DNA of 64,000 nt. It comes from Fusibacter bizertensis (GTDB taxonomy: Bacteria; Bacillota; Clostridia; Peptostreptococcales; Acidaminobacteraceae). The position numbers were made by a program, and so were the translations under genes. Under the pieces are notes generated by a model, which saw nothing but the letters and a program-made list of their open reading frames with translations, did no database searches and was not told the origin of the DNA. Positions within the stretch are counted from its first letter, which is position 1. Each line of letters begins with the position of its first letter. Below are positions 39,337 to 49,233 of this stretch, piece after piece. The DNA is taken from positions 62,001 through 126,000 of the forward strand of contig NZ_JARYZI010000001.1 in the NCBI RefSeq assembly GCF_029914245.1, in the 5' to 3' direction.

Positions 39337-42300
39337 TTATGCAAATGAGAATAAAGACAACTGATTATCCTCAGGTAAGTCATCAAAGCATCCGTGCACC
39401 TTCATAGCCTCAATTACAGTTTTTGAAACTTTTGTTAATCTTTGAAAATCTTCAATGGATAAAAACTCAGAATTTTCATCACGAACATTTGAAATACTAA
39501 GTGCTGCCGACGCACCAACACCTTGAAGTGCTAAAAATGGTGGTAAGATTTTACCATCGACAATTTTAAACTGCACAGCATCTGACTTCATCAAATTAAC
39601 TTTCATAAATGAGAAACCACGACTATAAAGCTCATCTGCAATTTCTAAGATTCCTTGTAAATCTTGTTCTTTTTTTGTTGGTTTTTCTAACCCTTCAAGT
39701 TCTTTTGTCTTTGCTCTAATCGCTTCAGTTCCTTTGCAAATAAGCTCAGCATCAAAATCATCAACTTTGGTCGAAAAATATGTTGCATAAAAGGCAAGAG
39801 GATGATGTACCTTAAAATAAGCTATTCTCACGGACATCATAACATAAGCCACAGCATGTGCCTTAGGGAACATGTATTGAATCGTTTGACATGACTCTAT
39901 ATACCAATCAGGAACATCCTTTTCTTTCATGGTTTTTATCTCATCTTCCTTTAAGCCTTTACCTTTACGTACATTTTCCATTATTTTAAATGCCGACAAA
40001 GGTTCCAGCTTCATTTGAAGCAAATAGTTCATAATGTCATCACGTGTTGCTATAACTTCTTTAATCGTTACAGTATTATTTCGAACTAAATCTTGTGCAT
40101 TATTGACCCAAACATCGGTTCCGTGAGATAGTCCTGAAATCCTGACTAAGTCAGAAAATGTAGCAGGATTTGTATCTCTAAGCATTTGCCTTACAAATTT
40201 AGTTCCAAACTCAGGGATACCTAAACTACCTATATCCAAACTGTATTTTGGATCTTTGATTTTTAAGGGTTCAGCTGATGTAAAAATCTTCATCGTCTCA
40301 CGATCATCAAGTGGTATATCAAAAACATTAACACCTGTTAATTCTTCAAGATACTTGATAATCGTCGGAACGTCATGCCCTAGTATATCTAGTTTTAGCA
40401 AGCGACCACTTATAGAATGGTAATCAAAATGTGTTGTAACAACCTCTGAACTCGTATCGTTAGCTGGAAACTGAATTGGGCAAAATTCATGTATATCACG
40501 ATCAGCTGGTACAACCATAATCCCACCTGGATGCTGACCAGAAGTCCTCTTAACACCTGTTAATCCCTGAGACAAGCGTTCTATCTCAATTCGATGCATC
40601 TCGATTTCACGCTCTTCAAAGTACTTTTTAACATATCCATAAGCAGTTTTATCCGCAATAGTACCAATCGTACCAGCCTTAAACGTCTTACCTTTACCAA
40701 ATAGCACTTCACAGTATTTATGAGCATTTGCTTGATAAACACCAGCAAAGTTAAGATCAATATCAGGTTCTTTATCACCATCGAAACCAAGAAAAGTTTC
40801 AAAAGGTATATCGAATCCATCTTTAAAATAAGTTGTACCGCAATGCGGGCAAACCTTATCTGGCATATCCACACCAGCACCAAAAACACCATCAGTAAAA
40901 AATTCAGAACTTTTGCAGTTTTTACAAATGTAATGAGGTGGTAATGGGTTTACTTCTGTTATATCACTCATAGTTGCAGCAAAAGAAGAACCAACAGACC
41001 CCCTTGAACCAACAAGATATCCGTCTTCAAGAGATTTTGCAACAAGCTTTTGAGCGATGATATACATAACCGCATAACCATTACCTATAATTGAATTTAA
41101 TTCTCTTAATATTCTTTTTTCTACGATTTCAGGAAGCGGTACACCATATATTCGTTCAGCTTTTGCCATACACATGGATCTAAACTCATCATCAGCACCT
41201 TCAATTACAGGCGGAAACGTACCACTTGGAACAGGTTTTACATTTTCACATAAATCAGCGATTTTTCTAGGATTATCTATGACAAGTTCTTTAGCCCTAT
41301 TGCCAAGATATTTAAACTCATCAAGCATTTCTTGTGTTGTTCTAAAATATAAAGGCGCTTGATTGTCTGCATCACTAAAACCGTTTCCCGCCATCAAAAT
41401 TCTACGGTAAACTTCATCTTCAGGATTAAGAAAATGAACATCAGCAGTCGCGACTACGATTTTATCTAGTTGATCACCAATAGTTATTATCCGTTTATTA
41501 ATTTCACGAATTTCATCAAGACTCTTAACTTTACCATTTGCGAGCATAAATGCATTGTTATCTACTGGTTGGATTTCTAAGTAATCATAGAAATCAGCTA
41601 TTTCCAAAATTCTTTCGTTAGGTCTATTAATCATAATCGCTTTGTATAGCTCACCCGCTTCACATGCACTTCCTATTAAAAGCCCATCTCTTTTACTTCT
41701 CAATAGAGATTTAGGAATTCTAGGTTTTCTATAATACGTACGTAAATTTGAATGAGAAACAAGTTCATATAAATTTCTAAGACCACTTTGCGTTTGCGCT
41801 AATATAATAACATGTGACATCTCAAGCTGTGTATAATCATAATTTGCAATTGCATATCGGTTGATTTCTTGTAGTGTAAAGACTTCTTTTTCTTTCAACA
41901 GACCAATAAAGTGTGTAAATACCCTAGCAGTGGCAGAAGCATCTGCAACGGCTCTATGATGATCTGTAAGTGAAATTTTCAAATGTTTAGTTATCGCTTT
42001 TAGATTATGCTTTTTAATACTTGTTAAAAGCAATCTACTCAGAGCCAATGTATCGACGATAAGAGAAGTAAATGGTATTCCCATTTGTTCACAATAATAC
42101 CTAATAAAAGAACAATCAAATGCAGCGTTATGTGCTACAACTGGTGCACCATCAACAAATTTCATAAATTCAGGCAAAACACTATCAAGTTTTGGCTCAC
42201 CAGCAACCATCTCGTCAGAAATACCAGTTAAATCGGTGATGAGTGATGGAATGCTACGACCAGGATTGATTAATTGACTAAATTGATCAGTTATGACGCC

Positions 42301-43749
42301 ATTGACAACTTTAACTGCACCAATCTCGATAATTGTATCCTTATGATATGAAAAACCAGTAGTTTCTATATCAAAAACAACAAAAGTATCTTCAACACTA
42401 TAATCAGTAGCATGCTCAATAAGATCAACTTCATCATCAATGAGGTAACCTTCTAAACCATAGAGCACTTTGATCTTGTCACCTGCAGCTTGTGCTGCAT
42501 CTGGAAAAGCTTGAAGGACACCATGATCTGTGATAGCAATTGCTGGATGCCCCCAATCTATTGCTGTTTGAATAATTTTTTTAACTGGTGCGATACCATC
42601 CATTTCACTCATATTTGTATGGAGATGGAGTTCAACACGTTTTTCTTCAGATGTATCAACACGTTTAGCTTCTACTTTACCTTTATTAACAGCAGAAAAT
42701 AAAAGCACGGACTCTTTGTCAAACTGATCGTATCGATTGACACCCTCTACAATATACCAGTTACCTTGTTTAAGTTCAGGTAACAAACTTTCAAAATCAT
42801 TCTTTTTAAGAAATTGCTTACATGCGATTGCATTGGACATATCAGAAAGAAAAAGTTTTAACAATATCTTTCCACCTTTGAGTTCACGTGACTCAAAATT
42901 CACCAATTTACCTTCAATTGCATAAGTTTCTTCTTCTTGATCTATATCGATAATTCGAGTTGTACTTCTTTTAATTTTATTTCTATAAAATACTTCTGGC
43001 GCATTAGACTTAACTGCTTTATAGGGGTCTCTAACTCTGAAATTTGAAGCCCCGTTTGAAGGACCATTTTGATTACTGTTTTGATTGCTACTCTGTTTCG
43101 CACTTTCTCTAATAGCTTCTTCGCTAAAACCACCCGTTGTACTGGCAACAATTGATTCGATTGTGGCATCTTGTTGTCTTGTAAACGCCTCATAACCCTC
43201 AACTTCACCTTTAATAGACTCAGTGGAAATTTCATAAGTTTTTTTTAGATTTTTTTCACAAATTAAGTGAATCATTTCATCAGTTTTATATTGGAAAAAT
43301 GTGTTTTCAAGACCTTTATCATCAAACACAATGTGAATTCTACCATTATCAAACGAAATTTTTGAACGCTTTAATATGCTGGCTACAGCAGGATTTTTCC
43401 GGCGAATAACCATCAAAATATTATTCCAGTTCTCTTCAAGTTCAGCATTAGTACTTTCACTAGAATTTATATCTGAACTCACCTCAGGAGATGATGAGGG
43501 TGATTCCCCCCCACTCAAAGTCGAAATATTATTAACTACGTTTACACGAATATCAAATGTTTCGATAAAAGACAAATGTTTTTTTAAATTATGCTTAAAA
43601 TCATTTATGTTGTTATCTGCAATTTGATTTTGAGCTTCCAGTAGAATACTTAAAACATCTTCACCACGTCTGTATTCAATTTTTTTCACTTCAACGTCAT
43701 TAACCCTTAAAACTTCTTGGATTAACTGATTAAAAGGTTTCTTATCCAT
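39337..43749 (-). CDS. polC: DNA polymerase III alpha subunit, PolC type
   Basis: PolC is the main replicative polymerase of low-GC Firmicutes. The 1,470 residues run: N-terminal domains I/II with Ser/Asn-rich linkers (about 75-105 and 215-235); OB fold (about 275-365); PHP domain from VELHLHTNMSEMDG (372) with ITDHG; the inserted proofreading exonuclease (VVFDIETTGFSYHK, 457-470); and the polymerase with a zinc finger (CKNCK and CPHCG), GSRGSVGSSF and KEPDIDLNF. All key residues look intact. AAAGGTGATTAA precedes the ATG. It ends the pyrH-ispG gene run, its usual place. Confidence 0.98.
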   Translation of the reverse strand: MDKKPFNQLIQEVLRVNDVEVKKIEYRRGEDVLSILLEAQNQIADNNINDFKHNLKKHLSFIETFDIRVNVVNNISTLSGGESPSSSPEVSSDINSSESTNAELEENWNNILMVIRRKNPAVASILKRSKISFDNGRIHIVFDDKGLENTFFQYKTDEMIHLICEKNLKKTYEISTESIKGEVEGYEAFTRQQDATIESIVASTTGGFSEEAIRESAKQSSNQNSNQNGPSNGASNFRVRDPYKAVKSNAPEVFYRNKIKRSTTRIIDIDQEEETYAIEGKLVNFESRELKGGKILLKLFLSDMSNAIACKQFLKKNDFESLLPELKQGNWYIVEGVNRYDQFDKESVLLFSAVNKGKVEAKRVDTSEEKRVELHLHTNMSEMDGIAPVKKIIQTAIDWGHPAIAITDHGVLQAFPDAAQAAGDKIKVLYGLEGYLIDDEVDLIEHATDYSVEDTFVVFDIETTGFSYHKDTIIEIGAVKVVNGVITDQFSQLINPGRSIPSLITDLTGISDEMVAGEPKLDSVLPEFMKFVDGAPVVAHNAAFDCSFIRYYCEQMGIPFTSLIVDTLALSRLLLTSIKKHNLKAITKHLKISLTDHHRAVADASATARVFTHFIGLLKEKEVFTLQEINRYAIANYDYTQLEMSHVIILAQTQSGLRNLYELVSHSNLRTYYRKPRIPKSLLRSKRDGLLIGSACEAGELYKAIMINRPNERILEIADFYDYLEIQPVDNNAFMLANGKVKSLDEIREINKRIITIGDQLDKIVVATADVHFLNPEDEVYRRILMAGNGFSDADNQAPLYFRTTQEMLDEFKYLGNRAKELVIDNPRKIADLCENVKPVPSGTFPPVIEGADDEFRSMCMAKAERIYGVPLPEIVEKRILRELNSIIGNGYAVMYIIAQKLVAKSLEDGYLVGSRGSVGSSFAATMSDITEVNPLPPHYICKNCKSSEFFTDGVFGAGVDMPDKVCPHCGTTYFKDGFDIPFETFLGFDGDKEPDIDLNFAGVYQANAHKYCEVLFGKGKTFKAGTIGTIADKTAYGYVKKYFEEREIEMHRIEIERLSQGLTGVKRTSGQHPGGIMVVPADRDIHEFCPIQFPANDTSSEVVTTHFDYHSISGRLLKLDILGHDVPTIIKYLEELTGVNVFDIPLDDRETMKIFTSAEPLKIKDPKYSLDIGSLGIPEFGTKFVRQMLRDTNPATFSDLVRISGLSHGTDVWVNNAQDLVRNNTVTIKEVIATRDDIMNYLLQMKLEPLSAFKIMENVRKGKGLKEDEIKTMKEKDVPDWYIESCQTIQYMFPKAHAVAYVMMSVRIAYFKVHHPLAFYATYFSTKVDDFDAELICKGTEAIRAKTKELEGLEKPTKKEQDLQGILEIADELYSRGFSFMKVNLMKSDAVQFKIVDGKILPPFLALQGVGASAALSISNVRDENSEFLSIEDFQRLTKVSKTVIEAMKVHGCFDDLPEDNQLSLFSFA

Positions 43750-43777
43750 TTAATCACCTTTCATTCAACTGTTCCGA

Positions 43778-44821
43778 TTACATACTCTCTATTTCCGAAA
43801 GTACAGCTTCAACAACTTCATCTTCTTTTAACTTTTTAATCACTAGACCTTTTTTAAAGAGTAAAAACTCATTTTTGCCACCAGCAATTCCAAGATCTGC
43901 TTCTTTCGCCTCACCTGGTCCATTGACAGCACACCCCATCACTGCAAGTGTAATTTGTTTGTTAATTCCTGCAACACGTTCTTCAAGAAGTTTTGCAATT
44001 CGCACCAAATCAACTTCTGTTCTACCGCATGTTGGACATGAGATGATTTTCACTCCAAAATGTCTAAGTTCAAGCACTTCTAAGATTTTCTTAGCCGCTT
44101 TAACCTCTTCAACTGGATCATCAGTTAGTGAAACACGTATCGTGCTTCCAATCCCATCATACAATAGTATCCCGATACCAATCGCCGACTTAACTGTCCC
44201 AGTATAATTTGTACCAGCCTCAGTAATCCCCAGATGAAGAGGATAATCCACTGTTTTACTGAGCAAACGATATGACTCTACAGTCAACTTGATATCTGAG
44301 GCCTTTAAAGATATAACTATATCATTAAAATTAAGTTCATCTAAAATGCTTATATGTCGCATTGCACTTTCTACAAGAGCTTCAGGTGTAACACCACCAT
44401 GTTTTTGATAAAGCTCTTTATCTAAAGATCCACCATTAACACCAATTCGAATAGGAATCCCTTTGTCTTTTGCAAGTTCTATCACTTTCGTAACACGATC
44501 TTTACTTCCAATATTGCCGGGATTAAGTCGTATCTTGTCTACACCATTTTCCATTGCCGCTACTGCAAGTCTATAATCAAAGTGAATATCAGCAACGAGC
44601 GGAATATGAATTTGTTTTCTAATCTGTTTAATCGCATGGGCTGCTTCTAGAGTTGGCACAGCAACCCTAACAATTTCACAACCAGCATCTTCTAACCTCA
44701 GAATTTGAGAAACTGTTGCCTCAACGTTTTCTGTTTTTGTGTTACACATCGACTGTATTGCAACGGGAAAACCACCGCCAATATAACGATTCCCTATTTT
44801 CACTACTTTTTCTCTCATCAT
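43778..44821 (-). CDS. ispG: 4-hydroxy-3-methylbut-2-enyl diphosphate synthase (flavodoxin/ferredoxin)
   Basis: IspG (GcpE) converts MEcPP to HMBPP in the MEP isoprenoid pathway using a [4Fe-4S] cluster. The 347 residues have the TIM barrel (VPLVADIHFDYRLAV, KIRLNPGNIG) and the cluster-binding ISCPTCGRTEVDL and MGCAVNGPGEA. It lies six bases after rseP and 28 before polC. Together with dxr in the same gene run it shows that isoprenoid precursors are made by the MEP route. Confidence 0.96.
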   Translation of the reverse strand: MMREKVVKIGNRYIGGGFPVAIQSMCNTKTENVEATVSQILRLEDAGCEIVRVAVPTLEAAHAIKQIRKQIHIPLVADIHFDYRLAVAAMENGVDKIRLNPGNIGSKDRVTKVIELAKDKGIPIRIGVNGGSLDKELYQKHGGVTPEALVESAMRHISILDELNFNDIVISLKASDIKLTVESYRLLSKTVDYPLHLGITEAGTNYTGTVKSAIGIGILLYDGIGSTIRVSLTDDPVEEVKAAKKILEVLELRHFGVKIISCPTCGRTEVDLVRIAKLLEERVAGINKQITLAVMGCAVNGPGEAKEADLGIAGGKNEFLLFKKGLVIKKLKEDEVVEAVLSEIESM

Positions 44822-44827
44822 CTGTAC

Positions 44828-45823
44828 CTACAATCTCTGTACATCTCGAATCACTAAAAATACCATCAATGCCATGAGAATTGCAAAACCGATAAAGTGT
44901 ACATATCCTTCTTTTTCTCTATCGATTGGCTTTCCTTTGATCATCTCAATAATAACAAATATGATTCTACCACCATCAAGTGCTGGGAAAGGCAATAAAT
45001 TTACAATCCCTAAGTTTATAGAGATATAAGCAGCAAGTAAGAGAAGATTCATAATACCAGTTTTAGAAACTTGTCCAACAATACTTACAAGCCCTACTGG
45101 ACCAACAATATCACCTTGAACATTACCACGTCCTAACTGCGTAAAGAATTTGAAAATATCAGTGAAGAATGTACCGAACTGACGACCCGCCATTACAAAA
45201 GCTTGATCTACTTTCTTGACAAACTTAGTTTGGATACCAATTTGATAACCACTGCCCTCTTTAGGTTTAGGTGTTAAGGATAAATTAAGTGTATCATTAC
45301 CACGTTTTACTGTAACTTCTATAGACTTTCCATCACTGCCATCAATACTTGCAATGACATCATCCCAACTTTTAATAGGTTGATCATCAATTGCTATGAT
45401 TTCATCATTTACTTGTATACCAGCCTCTATTGCCGGATAATCCGCAATAACATCTCCAACATAATTAGAAGGTGCACCCATGCCAAACATGATAATCACC
45501 AATAATACATATGCCAAAATAAAGTTCATAATAGCACCCGCGGCTAATATAATTAACCTCGGTAAAGGCTTCTTATTTGAAAAACTTCTTGGATCATCAG
45601 AATCTTCATCTTCACCTTCCATTTTTACATAGCCACCTATAGGCAATGCTCTCAATGAATACAAAGTCTCTTTTCCTTGTTTTTTTAATATCACTGGACC
45701 CATACCAAGTGCAAATTCGTGAATTTTAATCCCATTTAACTTTGCGGTTGTAAAGTGACCCAATTCATGTGCAAATACAATCATACCAAATATAAAAACA
45801 AAACTAATAATTGTTAAAAACAT
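44828..45823 (-). CDS. rseP: RIP zinc metalloprotease RseP (site-2 protease)
   Basis: This M50 intramembrane protease cleaves anti-sigma factors and remnant signal peptides; RasP of Bacillus is the counterpart. The 331 residues have a first helix with HELGH (VFAHELGHFTTAKLNG), a PDZ domain (about 110-195, GIQVNDEIIAIDDQPI) and a third helix with NLLPFPALDGGR bearing the third zinc ligand. The start is ATG 45823, nine bases after AAAGG; upstream in-frame codons lack a usable site. It is between dxr and ispG, as usual. Confidence 0.96.
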   Translation of the reverse strand: MFLTIISFVFIFGMIVFAHELGHFTTAKLNGIKIHEFALGMGPVILKKQGKETLYSLRALPIGGYVKMEGEDEDSDDPRSFSNKKPLPRLIILAAGAIMNFILAYVLLVIIMFGMGAPSNYVGDVIADYPAIEAGIQVNDEIIAIDDQPIKSWDDVIASIDGSDGKSIEVTVKRGNDTLNLSLTPKPKEGSGYQIGIQTKFVKKVDQAFVMAGRQFGTFFTDIFKFFTQLGRGNVQGDIVGPVGLVSIVGQVSKTGIMNLLLLAAYISINLGIVNLLPFPALDGGRIIFVIIEMIKGKPIDREKEGYVHFIGFAILMALMVFLVIRDVQRL

Positions 45824-45865
45824 AATGTCCATCCTTTCTGAATGAATACTTAAATTGCACCCCAA

Positions 45866-47023
45866 CTAACCCAATAGTTTCTTAATGTATGTTCTGGTTT
45901 CTAAATCAGCTTCAAATATATCATCCAATGTTGGTTTTATAATGTTGGAAAATCTATTCATCGTACTTAAGATGGTATCGGAAATATCATAAAATCCAAT
46001 TTTATCTTTTAGATATGATTCTACTAAGATTTCGTTTGCTGCATTCATAACCGTTGGCATCGTGCCCCCAAGCCTTAACGCCTCTATTGCTATGCCGAGA
46101 CAAGGAAATCTATCTAGATCCGGTTTTTCAAATGTTAATGCACTTAATTTTGTAAAATCAAGTGGTTTCACAGAGTTAATATTTCTTTCCGGATAATCTA
46201 GAGCATAAATTATTGGTACGCGCATATCCGGCACTCCCAGTTGAGCAATCACTGAATGGTCTTTAAATTGTACCATGGAATGAATAATGCTTTGTGGATG
46301 TACAATGACTTCAATTTGCTCACTGGTCACATCGAATAACCATTTAGCTTCTATAAATTCAAGTCCTTTGTTCATAAGTGTCGCGGAATCAATGGTGATT
46401 TTTCTTCCCATAGTCCAGTTAGGATGTTTAAGTGCTTCTGATGCCTTTAAAATTCTAATTTCATCTTTAGAGTAATTTCTAAAAGCACCACCCGATGCAG
46501 TTAATATAATTTTATCTAAACTTTCAGAAGATTCACCATTTAAACACTGAAAAATAGCGCTATGTTCAGAATCTACAGGCAATATCTTGCTACCATATTG
46601 TTTTGCAAGTGGTATGATGATTTCGCCAGCAGTTACTAAAGTTTCTTTATTAGCAAGCGCTATTGTTTTACCCGCCTTAACTGCCTCAAGAGTCGGTTTA
46701 AGGCCTATATTCCCGACGACGGAAGTCAATACTATATCTACTTCTTTATCCGTCACAACTTGAATTAGACCGTCCATACCAACAAGGATATCAATAGATA
46801 AACTATCTAGTTCATATTTTAAAGATTTATAGTGTGTTTCATCAAAAACGACTACATAGCGAGGCGAAAAAAGTTTGGCTTGTTCAACTACTTTACTGAT
46901 ATTAGTATTGCAAGTTAATGCAAAAACCTCATACCGGTCACTTTCTCTAATGATATCAAGCGCTTGTGTACCAACTGAACCCGTTGACCCTAGAATTGTG
47001 ATTTTCTTTTTTTGTTTGATCAT
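45866..47023 (-). CDS. dxr: 1-deoxy-D-xylulose 5-phosphate reductoisomerase
   Basis: Dxr (IspC) makes 2-C-methylerythritol 4-phosphate with NADPH, the committed MEP step. Over 385 residues it shows the NADPH loop ITILGSTGSVGTQALDII, metal-binding PVDSEHSAIFQ, the loop LTASGGAF and NHPNWTMG-like LKHPNWTMGRKITIDSATLM. ATG 47023 is chosen because GGAG lies six bases upstream; ATG 47035 would contain that site. The neighbouring cdsA is 49 bases upstream. Confidence 0.97.
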   Translation of the reverse strand: MIKQKKKITILGSTGSVGTQALDIIRESDRYEVFALTCNTNISKVVEQAKLFSPRYVVVFDETHYKSLKYELDSLSIDILVGMDGLIQVVTDKEVDIVLTSVVGNIGLKPTLEAVKAGKTIALANKETLVTAGEIIIPLAKQYGSKILPVDSEHSAIFQCLNGESSESLDKIILTASGGAFRNYSKDEIRILKASEALKHPNWTMGRKITIDSATLMNKGLEFIEAKWLFDVTSEQIEVIVHPQSIIHSMVQFKDHSVIAQLGVPDMRVPIIYALDYPERNINSVKPLDFTKLSALTFEKPDLDRFPCLGIAIEALRLGGTMPTVMNAANEILVESYLKDKIGFYDISDTILSTMNRFSNIIKPTLDDIFEADLETRTYIKKLLG

Positions 47024-47072
47024 AAGTTTCTCCATATAAAAACGAGCATATCACTATGCTCATTGTTTTCTA

Positions 47073-47864
47073 TTATAAATAATTATTGATACTATTAAAT
47101 AATACCATAAAATAGTACACAAGTGGTAAAGTGATGATTAAACTATCAAATCTATCCAACACACCACCATGTCCAGGCATGATTTTTCCAAAATCTTTGA
47201 TTTCAAAGATCCGTTTTATTTTAGACGCTATTAAATCACCAATTTGTGAAAGAACACTTCCCACTAATCCAAGAAAAATTGCAAAAAATTGAAAATCCGG
47301 ATTAAAGAAATATGCATATAAATAACTTACTATCAAACAAGCTATGATCCCCCCTAAGGAGCCTTCAACAGTCTTATTGGGACTAACAGTGGGAATCAAT
47401 TTAGTCTTACCAATAAGTTTTCCTGTAAGATAAGCAAATGTATCCGTTACAAAAGCAATTATAAATGGATACCAAATGAAAAAATTATTATCTAAATTGG
47501 AGATCAATATAAGATGTGACAAAGAAAAAGCAACATAAAAGAAACCTAAAAAAGTCACCATCGCACCATTAATTGTCAATTTTGTAAAGACAACTAGCCC
47601 TAAGAGACAAAACGTAAAGACCGATACTAAGAATGTAAAGTAATCTTTAGAAAAAGCTCCGAAAAAACCTAAGTAAAGTGAAATGGTCATCAAATACCCC
47701 ACCCAATTAGAGGCAATATATTTTTTTGAAAATGCTTTATAAAATTCGTATAATCCTATAATACTAATTGCAAAAGTTGCAATATATAGAAATACGCCTC
47801 CTTTTATAAGCACAAAGAAAAGCAAAGGCAGTGCAACTAAAGCAGATATTGTTCTCGTTAACAT
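47073..47864 (-). CDS. cdsA: Phosphatidate cytidylyltransferase
   Basis: CdsA makes CDP-diacylglycerol, precursor of all phospholipids including the product of PgsA in this window. The 263-residue protein has about seven to eight membrane helices and the family signature near its C-terminus, KIKRIFEIKDFGKIMPGHGG followed by VLDRFDS, plus an upstream VTDTFAYLTGKLIGKTKL. It lies nine bases after uppS and before dxr, the standard order. Confidence 0.96.
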   Translation of the reverse strand: MLTRTISALVALPLLFFVLIKGGVFLYIATFAISIIGLYEFYKAFSKKYIASNWVGYLMTISLYLGFFGAFSKDYFTFLVSVFTFCLLGLVVFTKLTINGAMVTFLGFFYVAFSLSHLILISNLDNNFFIWYPFIIAFVTDTFAYLTGKLIGKTKLIPTVSPNKTVEGSLGGIIACLIVSYLYAYFFNPDFQFFAIFLGLVGSVLSQIGDLIASKIKRIFEIKDFGKIMPGHGGVLDRFDSLIITLPLVYYFMVLFNSINNYL

Positions 47865-47873
47865 AATCGCTCC

Positions 47874-48608
47874 TTAAATCGCACCAAATCTGCGATTTCT
47901 TTTTTGATAATCATATAATGCTTTTTGATAAACTTGTTCATTGAAATCTGGCCAAAACACTGTCACAAATTCAAACTCCGAGTACGCTAATTGCCACAGG
48001 AGAAAATTACTAAGTCTTTTTTCACCACTTGTGCGTATCAACAAATCTGGATCAGGCATTCCATTCGTATATAGATACTGAGAAAACAAAGTCTCATCAA
48101 TATTAGCACTATCTATTTTGCTAGATTTCACATCTTCTGAAATTTGTTTTACCGCACTGAGAAGTTCATCTCTAGCACCATAATTAAGCGCAATATTAAA
48201 GAACATGCTATCATTTTTTTCTGTTAACTTTATAGCATATTCAACTTGATCACGCGCATACTTAGGTAATCTATCTAAATCGCCTAATATATTTATTTTA
48301 ATTTGATTTTCATGTATTTCATCCACTTCTGATTGAATAAATTTAACTAAAATATTCATTAAACCATTCACTTCATCCGATGGTCTCTTCCAATTTTCAG
48401 TTGAGAATGCATAAAAAGTAATATACTTAATACCAAGTCTCTTGCTTTCTTTTACAATTTTTTTTAAAGTTTCAGTTCCTGCATTATGTCCAACTAATCT
48501 TGGCATACCGCGACGTTTGGCCCATCTGCCATTTCCATCCATTATAAAGGCGACGTGTTGAGGCAAATTTTTTAGGTCCAATTCAATATGGCGCTTTTTA
48601 AAAAGCAT
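47874..48608 (-). CDS. uppS: Isoprenyl transferase (undecaprenyl diphosphate synthase)
   Basis: UppS is the cis-prenyltransferase that makes undecaprenyl diphosphate, the carrier lipid for cell-wall synthesis. The 244 residues carry HVAFIMDGNGRWAKRRGMPR with the catalytic Asp, GHNAGTETLK, the Phe/Ser-rich FYAFSTENWKRP, and the C-terminal LLIRTSGEKRLSNFLLWQ. ATG 48608 follows GAGGTGTGAT; the longer frame to 48719 runs back into frr. A 7-bp hairpin lies between frr and this gene. Confidence 0.97.
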   Translation of the reverse strand: MLFKKRHIELDLKNLPQHVAFIMDGNGRWAKRRGMPRLVGHNAGTETLKKIVKESKRLGIKYITFYAFSTENWKRPSDEVNGLMNILVKFIQSEVDEIHENQIKINILGDLDRLPKYARDQVEYAIKLTEKNDSMFFNIALNYGARDELLSAVKQISEDVKSSKIDSANIDETLFSQYLYTNGMPDPDLLIRTSGEKRLSNFLLWQLAYSEFEFVTVFWPDFNEQVYQKALYDYQKRNRRFGAI

Positions 48609-48626
48609 ATCACACCTCAAATATAT

Positions 48627-48645
48627 GCCCTCCAATATGGAGGGC
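48627..48645 (-). other. Hairpin between frr and uppS
   Basis: GCCCTCC-ATATT-GGAGGGC is a strong 7-bp stem 19 bases before the uppS start, followed by ATATATTTG rather than a T run. It may be a processing or attenuating element within the operon. Confidence 0.55.
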
Positions 48646-48654
48646 ACTTGCATA

Positions 48655-49212
48655 TTAAACTTCCATAATCTCTTCAGCTTTTTTTGTAACTGATTGATCA
48701 ATATGAGCAACATATTCATCTACCATCTTTTGAACTTCCTTTTCACCTGATACTAAATCATCTTCAGATATTTCTTTTGCCTTTTCCATTTTTTTAAGGT
48801 GCTCAAGCGCATCTCTTCTTTCATTACGAAGTGCAACTTTAGCGTCTTCCCCAAGTTTCTTAATAAGTTTCTGAAGATCTTTTCTTCTTTCTTCAGTTAA
48901 CATTGGAATAATTAATCTAAGCATTTTACCATCATTGCTAGGGTTAATACCTAAATCTGCTATTTGAATTGCTTTTTCAATATCTTTTAATATTGATGCA
49001 TCATAAGGTTGGATTTGTAATATTCTTGGTTCTGGTACAGAAACACTTGCAAGTTGTTTAATCGGTGTTTCAGCGCCATAGTATTCCACTTTCACTTTAT
49101 CAAGGATGAGTGGGTTCGCACGTCCTGCACGGATATGATTAAGCTCTTCTTTAAGTACACTTAAAGTTTTTTCCATTTTTTCGCTTAACGTTTCATGAAC
49201 ATGATTTCTCAT
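48655..49212 (-). CDS. frr: Ribosome recycling factor
   Basis: Frr splits post-termination ribosomes together with EF-G. The 185 residues match the family at full length: LNHIRAGRANPLILDKV, VEYYGAETPIKQLASVSVPE, LRLIIPMLTEERRKDL and the C-terminal helix KMVDEYVAHIDQSVTKKAEE. AGGAGGAAATA precedes ATG 49212. It follows pyrH by 21 bases, the conserved pair. Confidence 0.98.
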   Translation of the reverse strand: MRNHVHETLSEKMEKTLSVLKEELNHIRAGRANPLILDKVKVEYYGAETPIKQLASVSVPEPRILQIQPYDASILKDIEKAIQIADLGINPSNDGKMLRLIIPMLTEERRKDLQKLIKKLGEDAKVALRNERRDALEHLKKMEKAKEISEDDLVSGEKEVQKMVDEYVAHIDQSVTKKAEEIMEV

Positions 49213-49233
49213 TATTTCCTCCTAGATATTTTA

